Positions 8,076 through 19,262 are shown, numbered from the stretch's first letter. The stretch is DNA of 22,814 bases from Bacillota bacterium (GCA_017543805.1 JAFYFK010000042.1:1-22814); one strand, 5' to 3'. The notes: a model not told the origin generated them from the sequence alone. A program made the numbers and translations.

Positions 8076-8085
8076 GTGTTACTTT
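8057..8085 (+). promoter_or_regulatory. Candidate promoter for rpmG-secE-nusG, overlapping the upstream terminator
   Basis: TTGACA at 8057-8062 is a perfect -35 box. After 17 bp comes TACTTT (8080-8085), a weak -10, but preceded by TG at 8077-8078, which makes an extended -10. The -35 lies inside the descending arm of the terminator hairpin. A start near 8092 would give a leader of roughly 80 nt before rpmG. The call rests on consensus matching only. Confidence 0.45.
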
Positions 8086-8140
8086 TATTGGGTATCGCTA
8101 TGCCTTTAGCAGGGCATCGCTGTATTAAAGTGTGAATAAA

Positions 8141-8155
8141 CCGTTATCGCAACGG
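8141..8155 (+). repeat. Small hairpin in the rpmG leader
   Basis: CCGTT (8141-8145) and AACGG (8151-8155) pair around ATCGC, ending nine bases before the GGAGG of rpmG. There is no T-tract, so it is not a terminator. Any effect on translation is speculative. Confidence 0.3.
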
Positions 8156-8174
8156 ATAAACAACGGAGGAAAAT

Positions 8175-8324
8175 ATGAGGGTTAAGGTTACATTAGCATG
8201 CACCGAGTGCAAGCAGAGAAACTACGACACCATGAAGAACAAGAAGAACGATCCCGATCGTCTCGAGATGATGAAGTACTGCAAGTTCTGCAGGAAAGAG
8301 ACTCTCCACAAAGAGACCAAATAG
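8175..8324 (+). CDS. rpmG: 50S ribosomal protein bL33
   Basis: This is a 49-codon gene encoding a small, basic large-subunit protein located near the E site. The peptide starts MRVKVTLACTECKQRNY and carries two CxxC pairs (C9/C12 and C36/C39), so it is the zinc-binding C+ form. Its length is the family norm. The ATG follows CGGAGG by five bases. It is the first gene of the secE-nusG cluster, its usual place in many Firmicutes, and secE begins 18 nt after its stop codon. Confidence 0.95.
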   Translation: MRVKVTLACTECKQRNYDTMKNKKNDPDRLEMMKYCKFCRKETLHKETK

Positions 8325-8342
8325 CGAAAGGACATCAAGACA

Positions 8343-8567
8343 ATGGCAGACAATACCGCTGCAAAGGCTAAAAAGCCCGGAAGGATCAAGGAGTATTTCA
8401 AGGGCGTAAAGACCGAGCTCAAAAAGGTCATCTGGCCCACCAGAGAAGAGACCGTTAAGTATACCGGCATCGTTCTTGCCGTATGCGCTGCTTTTGCGCT
8501 GCTCTTCTGGCTCCTCGACACAGGATTCCTGTTCATTCTGCAGCAGGTCCTGAAGATCTCTTTATAA
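8343..8567 (+). CDS. secE: Preprotein translocase subunit SecE
   Basis: This 74-residue membrane protein clamps SecY in the protein-export channel. The amphipathic helix carries the diagnostic stretch GVKTELKKVIWPTREET. A single transmembrane helix follows (YTGIVLAVCAAFALLFWLLD). This short one-helix form is usual outside the enterobacteria, where SecE has two additional helices. AAAGGA lies about ten bases before the ATG. The gene sits 18 nt after rpmG and 14 nt before nusG, fitting one transcript. Confidence 0.95.
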   Translation: MADNTAAKAKKPGRIKEYFKGVKTELKKVIWPTREETVKYTGIVLAVCAAFALLFWLLDTGFLFILQQVLKISL

Positions 8568-8581
8568 TATAGGAGACTATC

Positions 8582-9208
8582 ATGTCCGAAGACAAACTTT
8601 TGGATAAGGAAGAAATGCCGGAAACAGCCGAAGAACACAAGGTATCCGTCGCGAGAGAAAACGACGAGATCCCCGCAGGCTTTTTCAGGCGCAGCAAGGA
8701 AGCCAAATGGTATGTCGTTCATACCTATTCCGGCCACGAGAATAAGGTCAAGGTAAACCTTGAAAAACTGGTCGAGAACAGAGGCATGCAGGATCTCGTC
8801 CTGCAGGTCGTAGTTCCCACTGAGGAGCATGTCGAGTTCAAGGACAACGAGCGCAGGCTCAAGACCCGCAAGATGTTCCCCGGATACGTCATCGTAAAGA
8901 TGATCGTGACCAACGAATCCTGGTACCTTGTCAGAAACACTCAGGGCGTTACCGGCTTCGTCGGACACGGTTCGGAACCGATTCCTCTCTCCGATGAGGA
9001 AGTCCGCAGGATGGGCATAGAAAAGACCGTCATCGACCTCAACATCGAGGCCGGCGACAGCGTAAAGGTCATTTCCGGTCCGTTCAAGGGATTCACCGGA
9101 CTCGTAGAGGAAGTCAACGCAGACCGCCAGACCCTCAAGACCAAGGTCAACATGTTCGGAAGGGCAACCCCCGTCGAGCTCGAGTTCGACCAGGTCGACA
9201 AGCTGTAG
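8582..9208 (+). CDS. nusG: Transcription elongation and antitermination factor NusG
   Basis: This 208-residue factor binds the RNA polymerase clamp through its NGN domain and modulates pausing and termination. The NGN domain begins at KWYVVHTYSGHE (residues 42-53) and includes RKMFPGYVIVKM (96-107). The KOW domain is seen at AGDSVKVISGPFKGFTGLVE (157-176). Firmicute NusG proteins are usually about 175-180 residues. Here a leading segment of about 40 residues precedes the NGN domain and is strongly acidic (11 Asp/Glu in the first 30). AGGAG upstream of the ATG at 8582 supports the long start, and I see no better internal ATG with a binding site. Confidence 0.95.
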   Translation: MSEDKLLDKEEMPETAEEHKVSVARENDEIPAGFFRRSKEAKWYVVHTYSGHENKVKVNLEKLVENRGMQDLVLQVVVPTEEHVEFKDNERRLKTRKMFPGYVIVKMIVTNESWYLVRNTQGVTGFVGHGSEPIPLSDEEVRRMGIEKTVIDLNIEAGDSVKVISGPFKGFTGLVEEVNADRQTLKTKVNMFGRATPVELEFDQVDKL

Positions 9209-9232
9209 TTCAATAAAACTTAATATAAAATA

Positions 9233-9264
9233 ACGAAACAACTTCATCCGGAAGCTGGTTTCGT
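9233..9264 (+). promoter_or_regulatory. Hairpin in the nusG-rplK spacer, possible L1/L11 operon leader
   Basis: ACGAAAC (9233-9239) pairs with GTTTCGT (9258-9264). Across an asymmetric internal loop, CTTC (9242-9245) pairs with GAAG (9251-9254) around a 5-nt loop. No T-tract follows. The AAAGGAG of rplK starts three bases downstream. Two short stems flanking an internal loop are broadly like L1-binding mRNA sites, which control L11-L1 operons in several organisms, but I cannot confirm the conserved loop bases. Confidence 0.4.
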
Positions 9265-9278
9265 GGAAAGGAGCAAAA

Positions 9279-9704
9279 ATGGCAAAGAAGATCGATGGCT
9301 ATGTTAAGCTGCAGATTGCTGCCGGCGCAGCAACCCCTGCACCTCCTGTAGGACCCGCGCTCGGCCAGAAGGGCGTAAATATTATGGACTTCTGCAAGCA
9401 GTTTAACGCCAGAACGCAGGATCAGTCCGGCATGATCATCCCCGTGGTCATCACCGTCTACGCAGACAAGTCCTTTACTTTCGTCTGCAAGACCCCGCCC
9501 GCGGCAGTACTCATCAAGAAGGCTGCAGGACTTGAAAAAGCGTCAGGCGCACCCAACAAGACCAAGGTAGGGACCATCACTCTCGAGCAGGCAAAGCAGA
9601 TCGCGCAGACCAAGATGCCGGACCTCAACGCAGCAAGCCTTGAGGCAGCTACCGAGATGATCAAGGGTACCGCCAGGAGCATGGGTATCGTCGTAACAGA
9701 GTAA
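9279..9704 (+). CDS. rplK: 50S ribosomal protein uL11
   Basis: This 141-residue protein forms the base of the GTPase-associated stalk and binds the 1,070 region of 23S rRNA. The N-terminal domain shows the flexible proline-rich segment PAPPVGPALGQKGVNI, the thiopeptide-contact region. The C-terminal RNA-binding domain contains KTPPAAVLIKKAAG and ends in TARSMGIVV. Length is standard for the family. AAAGGAG lies just ahead of the ATG. It is followed 45 nt later by rplA, the conserved L11-L1 pair. Confidence 0.97.
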   Translation: MAKKIDGYVKLQIAAGAATPAPPVGPALGQKGVNIMDFCKQFNARTQDQSGMIIPVVITVYADKSFTFVCKTPPAAVLIKKAAGLEKASGAPNKTKVGTITLEQAKQIAQTKMPDLNAASLEAATEMIKGTARSMGIVVTE

Positions 9705-9749
9705 TCAGTGGGAGGCTGTTAAAGCCGTCAGTACCACAAGGAGGACAAA

Positions 9750-10448
9750 ATGGCCAAAAGAGGCAAGAAGTATCAGAATGTTGTAAAGGCTTACAACAAG
9801 GCTGAACAGTATGACATCGACCCCGCGTTCGATCTCGTCGTAAAGACCGCGACCGCAAAGTTCGATGAGACCGTCGAAGCTCACTTCAGACTGGGCGTTG
9901 ACGGAAGACACGCTGACCAGCAGGTCAGAGGCGCTATCGTTCTTCCGAACGGAACAGGCAAGACCAAGAAAGTGCTTGTTTTCGCTAAGGGCGACAAGGC
10001 TCACGAAGCCGAGGAAGCCGGCGCAGATTATGTAGGCGCTGAAGAGATGGCAGACAAGATCCGGACCGAGAACTGGTTCGACTTCGATGTAGTAGTTGCT
10101 ACTCCGGACATGATGGGCGTCGTAGGACGTCTCGGTAAGATCCTGGGCCCCAAGGGCTTAATGCCTAACCCCAAGAGCGGAACCGTAACCATGGACCTCG
10201 TGAAGGCACTTCAGGAGATCAAAGCCGGTAAAGTCGAATATCGTCTGGACAAGCAGAACCTTATTCATGTACCGATCGGCAAGGTTTCTTTCGGACCGGA
10301 AAAGCTCAAGCAGAACTATTCCGCACTGATAGAAGCTATTGTTAAGGCAAAGCCCGCCGCAGCAAAGGGACAGTACATCAAGAGCGCTACCATCGCCACC
10401 ACGATGGGCCCCGGCGTCAAGCTGAATCCCCAGAAACTGATGGGCTAA
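9750..10448 (+). CDS. rplA: 50S ribosomal protein uL1
   Basis: This 232-residue protein forms the mobile L1 stalk at the E site and is a known translational autorepressor of L11-L1 operons. Family stretches include KRGKKYQNV at the start, VRGAIVLPNGTGK, ATPDMMGVVGRLGKILGPKG, LMPNPKSGTVT and the C-terminal TMGPGVKLN. Its length matches the usual 230 or so residues. AAGGAGG precedes the ATG. The 166-nt gap to rplJ holds the L10 leader rather than a gene. Confidence 0.97.
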   Translation: MAKRGKKYQNVVKAYNKAEQYDIDPAFDLVVKTATAKFDETVEAHFRLGVDGRHADQQVRGAIVLPNGTGKTKKVLVFAKGDKAHEAEEAGADYVGAEEMADKIRTENWFDFDVVVATPDMMGVVGRLGKILGPKGLMPNPKSGTVTMDLVKALQEIKAGKVEYRLDKQNLIHVPIGKVSFGPEKLKQNYSALIEAIVKAKPAAAKGQYIKSATIATTMGPGVKLNPQKLMG

Positions 10449-10490
10449 GGACATTAAAGGCCGGATCGCAACATCAAAACAGAATATAAA

Positions 10491-10600
10491 ACTGTAGACA
10501 GCAGGTGCGCCAAGGCGCTTAATATCCAGCCGAGGTTACGATTCATAAAACAGAGCCTTTTCAGTCTACACATACCGAAAAGGCTTTCTTTAAGAAAGCC
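10491..10600 (+). promoter_or_regulatory. Ribosomal protein L10 leader (rplJL autoregulatory RNA)
   Basis: The sequence contains the recognisable L10-leader core: TGTAGACAGCAGGTGC, then a GC-rich hairpin (GCGC 10507-10510 with GCGC 10515-10518, CAAG loop), then CTTAATATCCAGCCGAGGTT. The closing stem pairs TGTAGAC (10493-10499) with GTCTACA (10564-10570). In bacteria where it has been studied, the L10-L12 complex binds this RNA to limit rplJL expression. One A-A mismatch interrupts the usual CAGG/CCTG pairing. The 3' part overlaps a terminator stem and a further hairpin before the rplJ binding site. Confidence 0.85.
10554..10591 (+). terminator. Attenuator terminator within the L10 leader
   Basis: AGCCTTTTC (10554-10562) pairs perfectly with GAAAAGGCT (10577-10585), followed by TTTCTTT. 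The 14-nt loop contains GTCTACA, the 3' strand of the L10-leader closing stem. The hairpin overlaps a downstream alternative hairpin, GGCTTTC (10582-10588) with GAAAGCC (10594-10600), that ends immediately before the rplJ Shine-Dalgarno sequence. Confidence 0.75.
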
Positions 10601-10614
10601 GGAAAGGAGAATAA

Positions 10615-11112
10615 ATGTCAGTAGAGAACCTGAAGATCAAATCAGCTATCGTAGACGAGATCAAGGACAAGCTTGACAAGGCGCAGTCCGTCGTCGTACT
10701 TGACTATATGGGAACGACTGTAGAGCAGAACACTCAGATGAGAAACAAGCTTCGCGAAGCAGGCGTAGACTTCACTGTATACAAGAACACTCTTATCGCA
10801 AGAGCGATCGCGGGAACCAAATATGAAGGACTCAAGGATGTCCTCAACGGACCCAGCGCTCTGGCAGTAAGCTTTGACGACGCTGTAGCCCCTGCAAGAG
10901 TCCTCAAGGGATGCATCAAGGATTTCAACAAGATGGCCTTCAAGGCAGGCGTTGTTGAAGGAGTCCTTTACGACGCTGCAGGAGTTGAAGCTCTTGCGGA
11001 CATCCCGTCCAGAGACGTTCTGATTGCCAAGTTCATGGGAAGCATTCAGTCCCCGATCGGCAAGGCAGTCCGTACATTCCAGGCTATTGCGGATGCAAAG
11101 GCAGAAGCATAA
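10615..11112 (+). CDS. rplJ: 50S ribosomal protein uL10
   Basis: This 165-residue protein anchors L7/L12 dimers to the ribosome and, with them, regulates its own operon through the upstream leader. Recognisable stretches are AQSVVVLDYMGTTVEQ, the RNA-binding region TVYKNTLIARAIAGT, and the C-terminal helix that carries L12 dimers (ending VRTFQAIADAKAEA). The length is like that of Bacillus L10, compatible with a two-dimer stalk. AAAGGAG lies five bases before the ATG. rplL follows after 45 nt. Confidence 0.96.
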   Translation: MSVENLKIKSAIVDEIKDKLDKAQSVVVLDYMGTTVEQNTQMRNKLREAGVDFTVYKNTLIARAIAGTKYEGLKDVLNGPSALAVSFDDAVAPARVLKGCIKDFNKMAFKAGVVEGVLYDAAGVEALADIPSRDVLIAKFMGSIQSPIGKAVRTFQAIADAKAEA

Positions 11113-11157
11113 TAAACAGATAATCATCCACTTTGTTAATTACGGAGGAATATAAAA

Positions 11158-11523
11158 ATGACAAAGGAACAGATCATTGAGGCAATAAAGAACATGACCG
11201 TTCTTGAGCTCAACGAGCTCGTAAAGGCTTGCGAAGAGGAGTTCGGCGTATCCGCAGCAGCTCCCGTAGCAGTAGTAGCCGGCGGCGGCGAAGCTGCAGC
11301 AGCAGAAGTTAAGGACGAATTCGACGTAGTACTCGCTGCTATCGGCAACGAAAAGATCAAGGTCATCAAGGTCGTAAGAGAGATCACCGGCCTCGGACTT
11401 AAGGAAGCTAAGGACCTCGTAGACAACGCTCCGAAGACTCTCAAGGAAGCAGCTCCGACTGCAGAAGCAGAAGAGATCAAGAAGAAGCTCGAAGAAGTCG
11501 GCGCTACCGTAGAACTCAAGTAG
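11158..11523 (+). CDS. rplL: 50S ribosomal protein bL12 (L7/L12)
   Basis: This 121-residue acidic stalk protein recruits translation factors with GTPase activity. The N-terminal dimerisation helices (EQIIEAIKNMTVLELNELVK) are followed by an Ala/Val/Gly-rich flexible hinge around residues 37-55. The conserved C-terminal domain carries KIKVIKVVREITGLGLKEAK and VDNAPKTLKEAAPTAEAEEI. Length is standard. GGAGG precedes the ATG. A strong hairpin follows the stop codon, separating stalk-protein expression from rpoBC. Confidence 0.97.
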   Translation: MTKEQIIEAIKNMTVLELNELVKACEEEFGVSAAAPVAVVAGGGEAAAAEVKDEFDVVLAAIGNEKIKVIKVVREITGLGLKEAKDLVDNAPKTLKEAAPTAEAEEIKKKLEEVGATVELK

Positions 11524-11540
11524 TAACGACTCAAAAAAAG

Positions 11541-11586
11541 AATAGCAAAAGGGTTGTCCGCAGCGGACAACCCTTTTGGTGCTATT
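11541..11586 (+). terminator. rplL-rpoB intergenic hairpin (probable attenuator or processing site)
   Basis: AAAAGGGTTGTCCG (11547-11560) pairs perfectly over 14 bp with CGGACAACCCTTTT (11564-11577) around CAG. An outer helix, AATAGC (11541-11546) with GCTATT (11581-11586), extends it across a 3-nt bulge. Only four T residues end the main stem, so it may terminate partially or be an RNase processing site. No strong promoter is visible between it and rpoB, so readthrough is likely. Confidence 0.75.
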
Positions 11587-11653
11587 ATTCCGATGGCATT
11601 AAACAGGCTGTCAAATATTTATATTTTTTGATAAATGCAGAGGAGGGAAAACA

Positions 11654-14600
11654 ATGCCCCAACCCGTAAAAGTTGGCAGAAAAGAGCGCATGAGCTTTTC
11701 GACGATCGACGCCGTTCTGCCAATGCCTAACCTCATAGCGATACAGAAAGATTCCTACGATTGGTTTATCAACGAGGGTCTTGCTGAGGTTTTCGAAGAC
11801 ATATCCCCGATCAGGGACTATGCCGATAATCTTGCATTGGAGTTCATCGATCACTCTATTTCTGACGAGACCAAGTACGATCAGGAAGAATGCAAGGAAC
11901 GGGATGCTACCTATGCAGCTCCTTTAAAGGTCAAGGTCCGCCTCATCAACCAGGAGACCGGCGAAGTCAAGGAGCAGGAGGTCTTTATGGGGGATTTCCC
12001 GATAATGACCGAAAAGGGAACGTTCATCTACAACGGCGCGGAGCGTGTCGTCGTTACCCAGCTGGTCCGTTCCCCCGGAGCTTACTATTCCGTCGTTGCG
12101 GACAAATCCAACAATAAGCTCTTCTCAACCCAGATCATACCGAACAGAGGAGCCTGGCTGGAATACGAAACAGATTCCGGCGAGGTACTTTCAGTGCGCG
12201 TAGACAGGACCAGAAAGCTGTCCATCACCGCTATACTGAGAGCTCTGTCTTACAGGTCCGTAGACGAAAAGGTCGAGTCTGAAAAGCGCAAGAACCCCGC
12301 CATCAGGGAGGAAGACCTGCGCAAGAAGGTCCGCCGCTACGGAGAATACAAGACCGACATCGCTGCTTCCTTCTATGAGGGCACTAACGAGGAGATCTTC
12401 GCCATATTCGGCGACGATCCGCGCCTTGCCGCCACCATCGCGAAGGATCCCACGACCAATTTCGATGAAGGTCTCAAGGAAATATACAGGAAATTAAGGC
12501 CCGGCGAACCGGCGACCTTCGAAAGCGCTTACGATCTTATCGAAGCTCTGTTCTTCGACGCGAAGCGCTACGATCTCGCGAAGGTGGGCCGTTACAAATA
12601 CAACAAGAAGCTCGGACTCGCAAACCGCATAAACGGCTGCGTCCTGGCTGAGGATGTCGTCGATCCCGAGACCGGCGAGATCATCTTCGAAGCCGGCGCA
12701 AAGCTGTCCAGAGCTGACGCCGACCGCGTGGAGAACTCCGGCGTCGAGTACGTTTTCGTAAACAGCGTGCTCAATGACGGAACAAAGGTCAAGGTCATCG
12801 GAAACAACTTCGTTGCTGTTGAGCCGTTCATCGGCTTTGACCCGGAACCCTACAAGCTTCCGCGCAAGGTGTTCTACCCGGCCCTCAAGGCTCTGCTCGC
12901 CCAGTACGAAGAGCAGAACCCGAAGCCGAAGAAGGCCTCCAAAGCCGCAAAGCTTGAGAGCGAAAGATCTCTCGCGGCCTTCCTTTACGCAAACAGAAAT
13001 CTGCTTTCACCGAAGCACATCATATTTGACGATATAATCGCGTCCATCAGCTATCTGCTCGGACTGCCCGAAGGCATCGGTACCACCGACGACATAGACC
13101 ATCTGGGCAACAGAAGGCTCAGATCCGTAGGCGAGCTGCTTCAGAACCAGTTCCGCATCGGTCTCGCGAGGATGGAGAGAGTCGTCAAGGAGAGGATGAC
13201 CATTCAGGACATCGAGGCTACCACTCCGCAGAACCTCATCAATATCCGTCCGGTAACGGCGGCTATCAAGGAGTTCTTCGGAAGTTCCCAGCTGTCCCAG
13301 TTCATGGACCAGACCAATCCTCTCGCCGAGCTCACTCACAAGAGAAGGTTCTCGGCTCTCGGTCCCGGCGGTCTTTCCAGGGAAAGAGCCGGATTCGAAG
13401 TCCGCGACGTACATCATTCGCACTACGGCCGCATGTGCCCGATCGAGACTCCTGAAGGTCCTAACATCGGACTTATCGGTTCTCTCACCACATACGGAGT
13501 CATCAACGAATACGGCTTCATCGAGACCCCGTACAGAAAGGTCGACAAGAAGACCGGCGTTGTGACAAAGGATATCGTATACCTGACCGCAGACGAGGAA
13601 GAACCTCTGATCATCGCCCAGGCAAACGAGGTCCTCGACGAGGACGGCCGCTTTGTCAACGCAATGGTCATGGCCAGAGGCGTCAACGGCGAGATCAACC
13701 TCTATCCGAGAGAAGTCGTCGACTGCATGGACGTTTCCCCGAAGCAGGTGGTTTCCATCGCTACCGCGATGATCCCCTTCCTGGAGAACGACGACGCTAA
13801 CCGCGCCCTGATGGGCTCCAACATGCAGCGCCAGGCTGTACCTCTTCTGGTCACCGACGCTCCTGTGGTCGCTACCGGCGTGGAATATTCCGCGGCCCGC
13901 GACTCCGGCGTAGTCGTGCTCGCGAAGAACTCCGGCGTTGTCGAGTTCGTCGACGCGACCAGGATAGTGATCCGCACTGACGAAGGCTTCAGGGACGAAT
14001 ACAAGCTCCTCAAGTACAAGCGCTCCAACCAGGGCACCTGCATCAACCAGAAGCCCATCGTAAGCCACGGAGAGCACATCGAGGCAGGCGAGGTCATAGC
14101 TGACGGTCCTTCCACGGATCAGGGCGAGATTGCTCTCGGTAAGAACCTCCTCATCGGCTTCATGACCTGGGAAGGCTACAACTACGAGGACGCTGTAATA
14201 CTTAATGAAAGACTCGTAATGGACGATGTCCTTACATCCATCCATATCGAGGAATACGAATCCGAAGCAAGGGACACCAAGCTCGGACCCGAAGAAATAA
14301 CAAGAGATATCCCCAACGTCGGTGAAGACGCTCTCAAGGATCTCGACGAGGAAGGCATAATCCGCATCGGAGCGGAGGTCGACTCCTCTGATATCCTTGT
14401 CGGAAAGGTCACCCCGAAGGGCGAGACCGAGCTGACCGCTGAGGAAAGGCTCCTGCGCGCGATATTCGGCGAAAAGGCAAGGGAAGTCAGGGATACTTCG
14501 CTCAGAGTTCCCCACGGTGAGACCGGCATCGTCGTAGACGTAAAGGTCTTCTCAAGAGAGAACAACGACGAGCTGCCTCCCGGAGTCAACAAGCTTGTCC

Positions 14601-15541
14601 GCTGCTATATCGCGACCAAGAGAAAGATCAACGTCGGCGACAAGATGGCGGGACGCCACGGAAACAAGGGCGTTATCTCGCGCATCCTGCCGATAGAGGA
14701 TATGCCGTTCATGGCGGACGGTACTCCGCTGCAGGTAATGCTCAATCCTCTGGGCGTACCTTCCCGTATGAACATCGGACAGGTACTTGAGGTCCACCTC
14801 GGACTCGCTGCCAGAAAGAAGGGCTGGTACATCTCCACGCCTGTATTCGACGGCGCTTCCGAGAACGACATAGTAGAACTGCTTGAGGAATGCGGTTATC
14901 CGAATTCCGGAAAGCTTACCTTAAGAGACGGCCGCACGGGCGACGAATTCGACAGCCCGGTAACCGTCGGATACATGTACATGCTGAAGCTGCACCATCT
15001 GGTCGACGACAAGATCCACGCCAGAAGCACCGGCCCGTACTCACTTGTTACTCAGCAGCCTCTGGGCGGCAAAGCCCAGTTCGGCGGACAGCGCTTCGGA
15101 GAAATGGAAGTCTGGGCCCTCGAAGCTTACGGCGCAGCCTATACGCTTCAGGAGATCCTGACCGTCAAGTCCGACGACGTCGTGGGACGTGTCAAGACCT
15201 ACGAAGCCATCGTCAAGGACGAGAACATCCCGGAACCGGGCATCCCCGAGTCCTTCCGCGTACTCATCAAGGAAATGCAGAGCCTTGCGCTTGACGTCAA
15301 GGTCCTGAACGACCACGGAGACGAGATGGAGCTCAGAGATGAAGCCGATCTCGAGGCGATGACAAATATCAATCTGATCGAGCTCGAAGAGGAACGCAAC
15401 AAGGAATTTGCGGGCGACGAATATTTCGAAGGCGATAACGGCTACACAGAACTGGATTCCGAGGGCGAGGAGATCGAACACGAACCCACCGAGGCGGATT
15501 TTGCCGAGGATATGCTCGAAGATGATTACGGTGATGAATAG
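11654..15541 (+). CDS. rpoB: DNA-directed RNA polymerase subunit beta
   Basis: This 1,295-residue subunit forms one jaw of RNA polymerase and contributes to the active site. The rifampicin pocket reads GSSQLSQFMDQTNPLAELTH from 543, then KRRFSALGPGG. D552, H562 and S567, equivalent to E. coli D516, H526 and S531, are all wild type, so no target-based rifampicin resistance is evident. Other hallmarks are CPIETPEGPNIGLI, RHGNKGVIS and GGKAQFGGQRFGEMEVWALE. The region from about 340 to 440 holds the lineage-typical insertion VVDPETGEIIFEAG. The C-terminus has an acidic tail. GAGGAGGG precedes the ATG; rpoC starts 18 nt after the stop. Confidence 0.98.
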   Translation: MPQPVKVGRKERMSFSTIDAVLPMPNLIAIQKDSYDWFINEGLAEVFEDISPIRDYADNLALEFIDHSISDETKYDQEECKERDATYAAPLKVKVRLINQETGEVKEQEVFMGDFPIMTEKGTFIYNGAERVVVTQLVRSPGAYYSVVADKSNNKLFSTQIIPNRGAWLEYETDSGEVLSVRVDRTRKLSITAILRALSYRSVDEKVESEKRKNPAIREEDLRKKVRRYGEYKTDIAASFYEGTNEEIFAIFGDDPRLAATIAKDPTTNFDEGLKEIYRKLRPGEPATFESAYDLIEALFFDAKRYDLAKVGRYKYNKKLGLANRINGCVLAEDVVDPETGEIIFEAGAKLSRADADRVENSGVEYVFVNSVLNDGTKVKVIGNNFVAVEPFIGFDPEPYKLPRKVFYPALKALLAQYEEQNPKPKKASKAAKLESERSLAAFLYANRNLLSPKHIIFDDIIASISYLLGLPEGIGTTDDIDHLGNRRLRSVGELLQNQFRIGLARMERVVKERMTIQDIEATTPQNLINIRPVTAAIKEFFGSSQLSQFMDQTNPLAELTHKRRFSALGPGGLSRERAGFEVRDVHHSHYGRMCPIETPEGPNIGLIGSLTTYGVINEYGFIETPYRKVDKKTGVVTKDIVYLTADEEEPLIIAQANEVLDEDGRFVNAMVMARGVNGEINLYPREVVDCMDVSPKQVVSIATAMIPFLENDDANRALMGSNMQRQAVPLLVTDAPVVATGVEYSAARDSGVVVLAKNSGVVEFVDATRIVIRTDEGFRDEYKLLKYKRSNQGTCINQKPIVSHGEHIEAGEVIADGPSTDQGEIALGKNLLIGFMTWEGYNYEDAVILNERLVMDDVLTSIHIEEYESEARDTKLGPEEITRDIPNVGEDALKDLDEEGIIRIGAEVDSSDILVGKVTPKGETELTAEERLLRAIFGEKAREVRDTSLRVPHGETGIVVDVKVFSRENNDELPPGVNKLVRCYIATKRKINVGDKMAGRHGNKGVISRILPIEDMPFMADGTPLQVMLNPLGVPSRMNIGQVLEVHLGLAARKKGWYISTPVFDGASENDIVELLEECGYPNSGKLTLRDGRTGDEFDSPVTVGYMYMLKLHHLVDDKIHARSTGPYSLVTQQPLGGKAQFGGQRFGEMEVWALEAYGAAYTLQEILTVKSDDVVGRVKTYEAIVKDENIPEPGIPESFRVLIKEMQSLALDVKVLNDHGDEMELRDEADLEAMTNINLIELEEERNKEFAGDEYFEGDNGYTELDSEGEEIEHEPTEADFAEDMLEDDYGDE

Positions 15542-15545
15542 TCAG

Positions 15546-15552
15546 AAAGGGG
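15546..15552 (+). promoter_or_regulatory. Ribosome binding site supporting a TTG start for rpoC
   Basis: AAAGGGG lies seven bases before TTG at 15560. No in-frame ATG or GTG lies at the expected N-terminus, and the peptide from TTG begins LDLSNFEALQISLAS, the normal RpoC N-terminal pattern. Confidence 0.75.
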
Positions 15553-15559
15553 AATAATC

Positions 15560-19213
<3,654 letters not shown>

Positions 19214-19232
19214 CTTTAAAGCATTTTAATTA

Positions 19233-19262
19233 TTGACATCAACAGGAAGGGTGTGATACACT
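19233..19262 (+). promoter_or_regulatory. Candidate promoter for the str operon, inside the rpoC-distal hairpin
   Basis: TTGACA (19233-19238) is a perfect -35. TACACT (19257-19262) is a fair -10 after 18 bp and is preceded by TG at 19254-19255, making an extended -10. The -10 lies in the loop and descending arm of the long hairpin after rpoC. The start would be near 19269, about 70 nt before rpsL. Confidence 0.5.

Noticed and set aside
9201..9232. AT-rich TATAAA near 9224 as a promoter for rplK
   Set aside because: No -35 lies at an acceptable distance; the closest TTGACA-like hexamer is about 23 bp away. AT-rich spacers give such boxes often.
11597..11625. TATATT near 11620 as an rpoB promoter
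   Set aside because: The hexamer 17 bp upstream is CATTAA, a poor -35, and there is no TG extension.
12600..12960. RpoB segment with VVDPETGEIIFEAG and a Lys-rich linker, first thought to be a foreign insertion
   Set aside because: A comparable segment is present in many clostridial RpoB proteins; it is in frame with matching codon use and is lineage-typical.
13271..13370. Antibiotic-resistance mutations in rpoB (rifampicin), and also in rpsL at codons 56 and 101 (streptomycin)
   Set aside because: The key residues in both proteins are wild type.
13007..14515. A 502-codon minus-strand frame opposite rpoB
   Set aside because: Same reasoning: it lies fully inside the conserved rifampicin-region coding sequence and shows no promoter or independent features.
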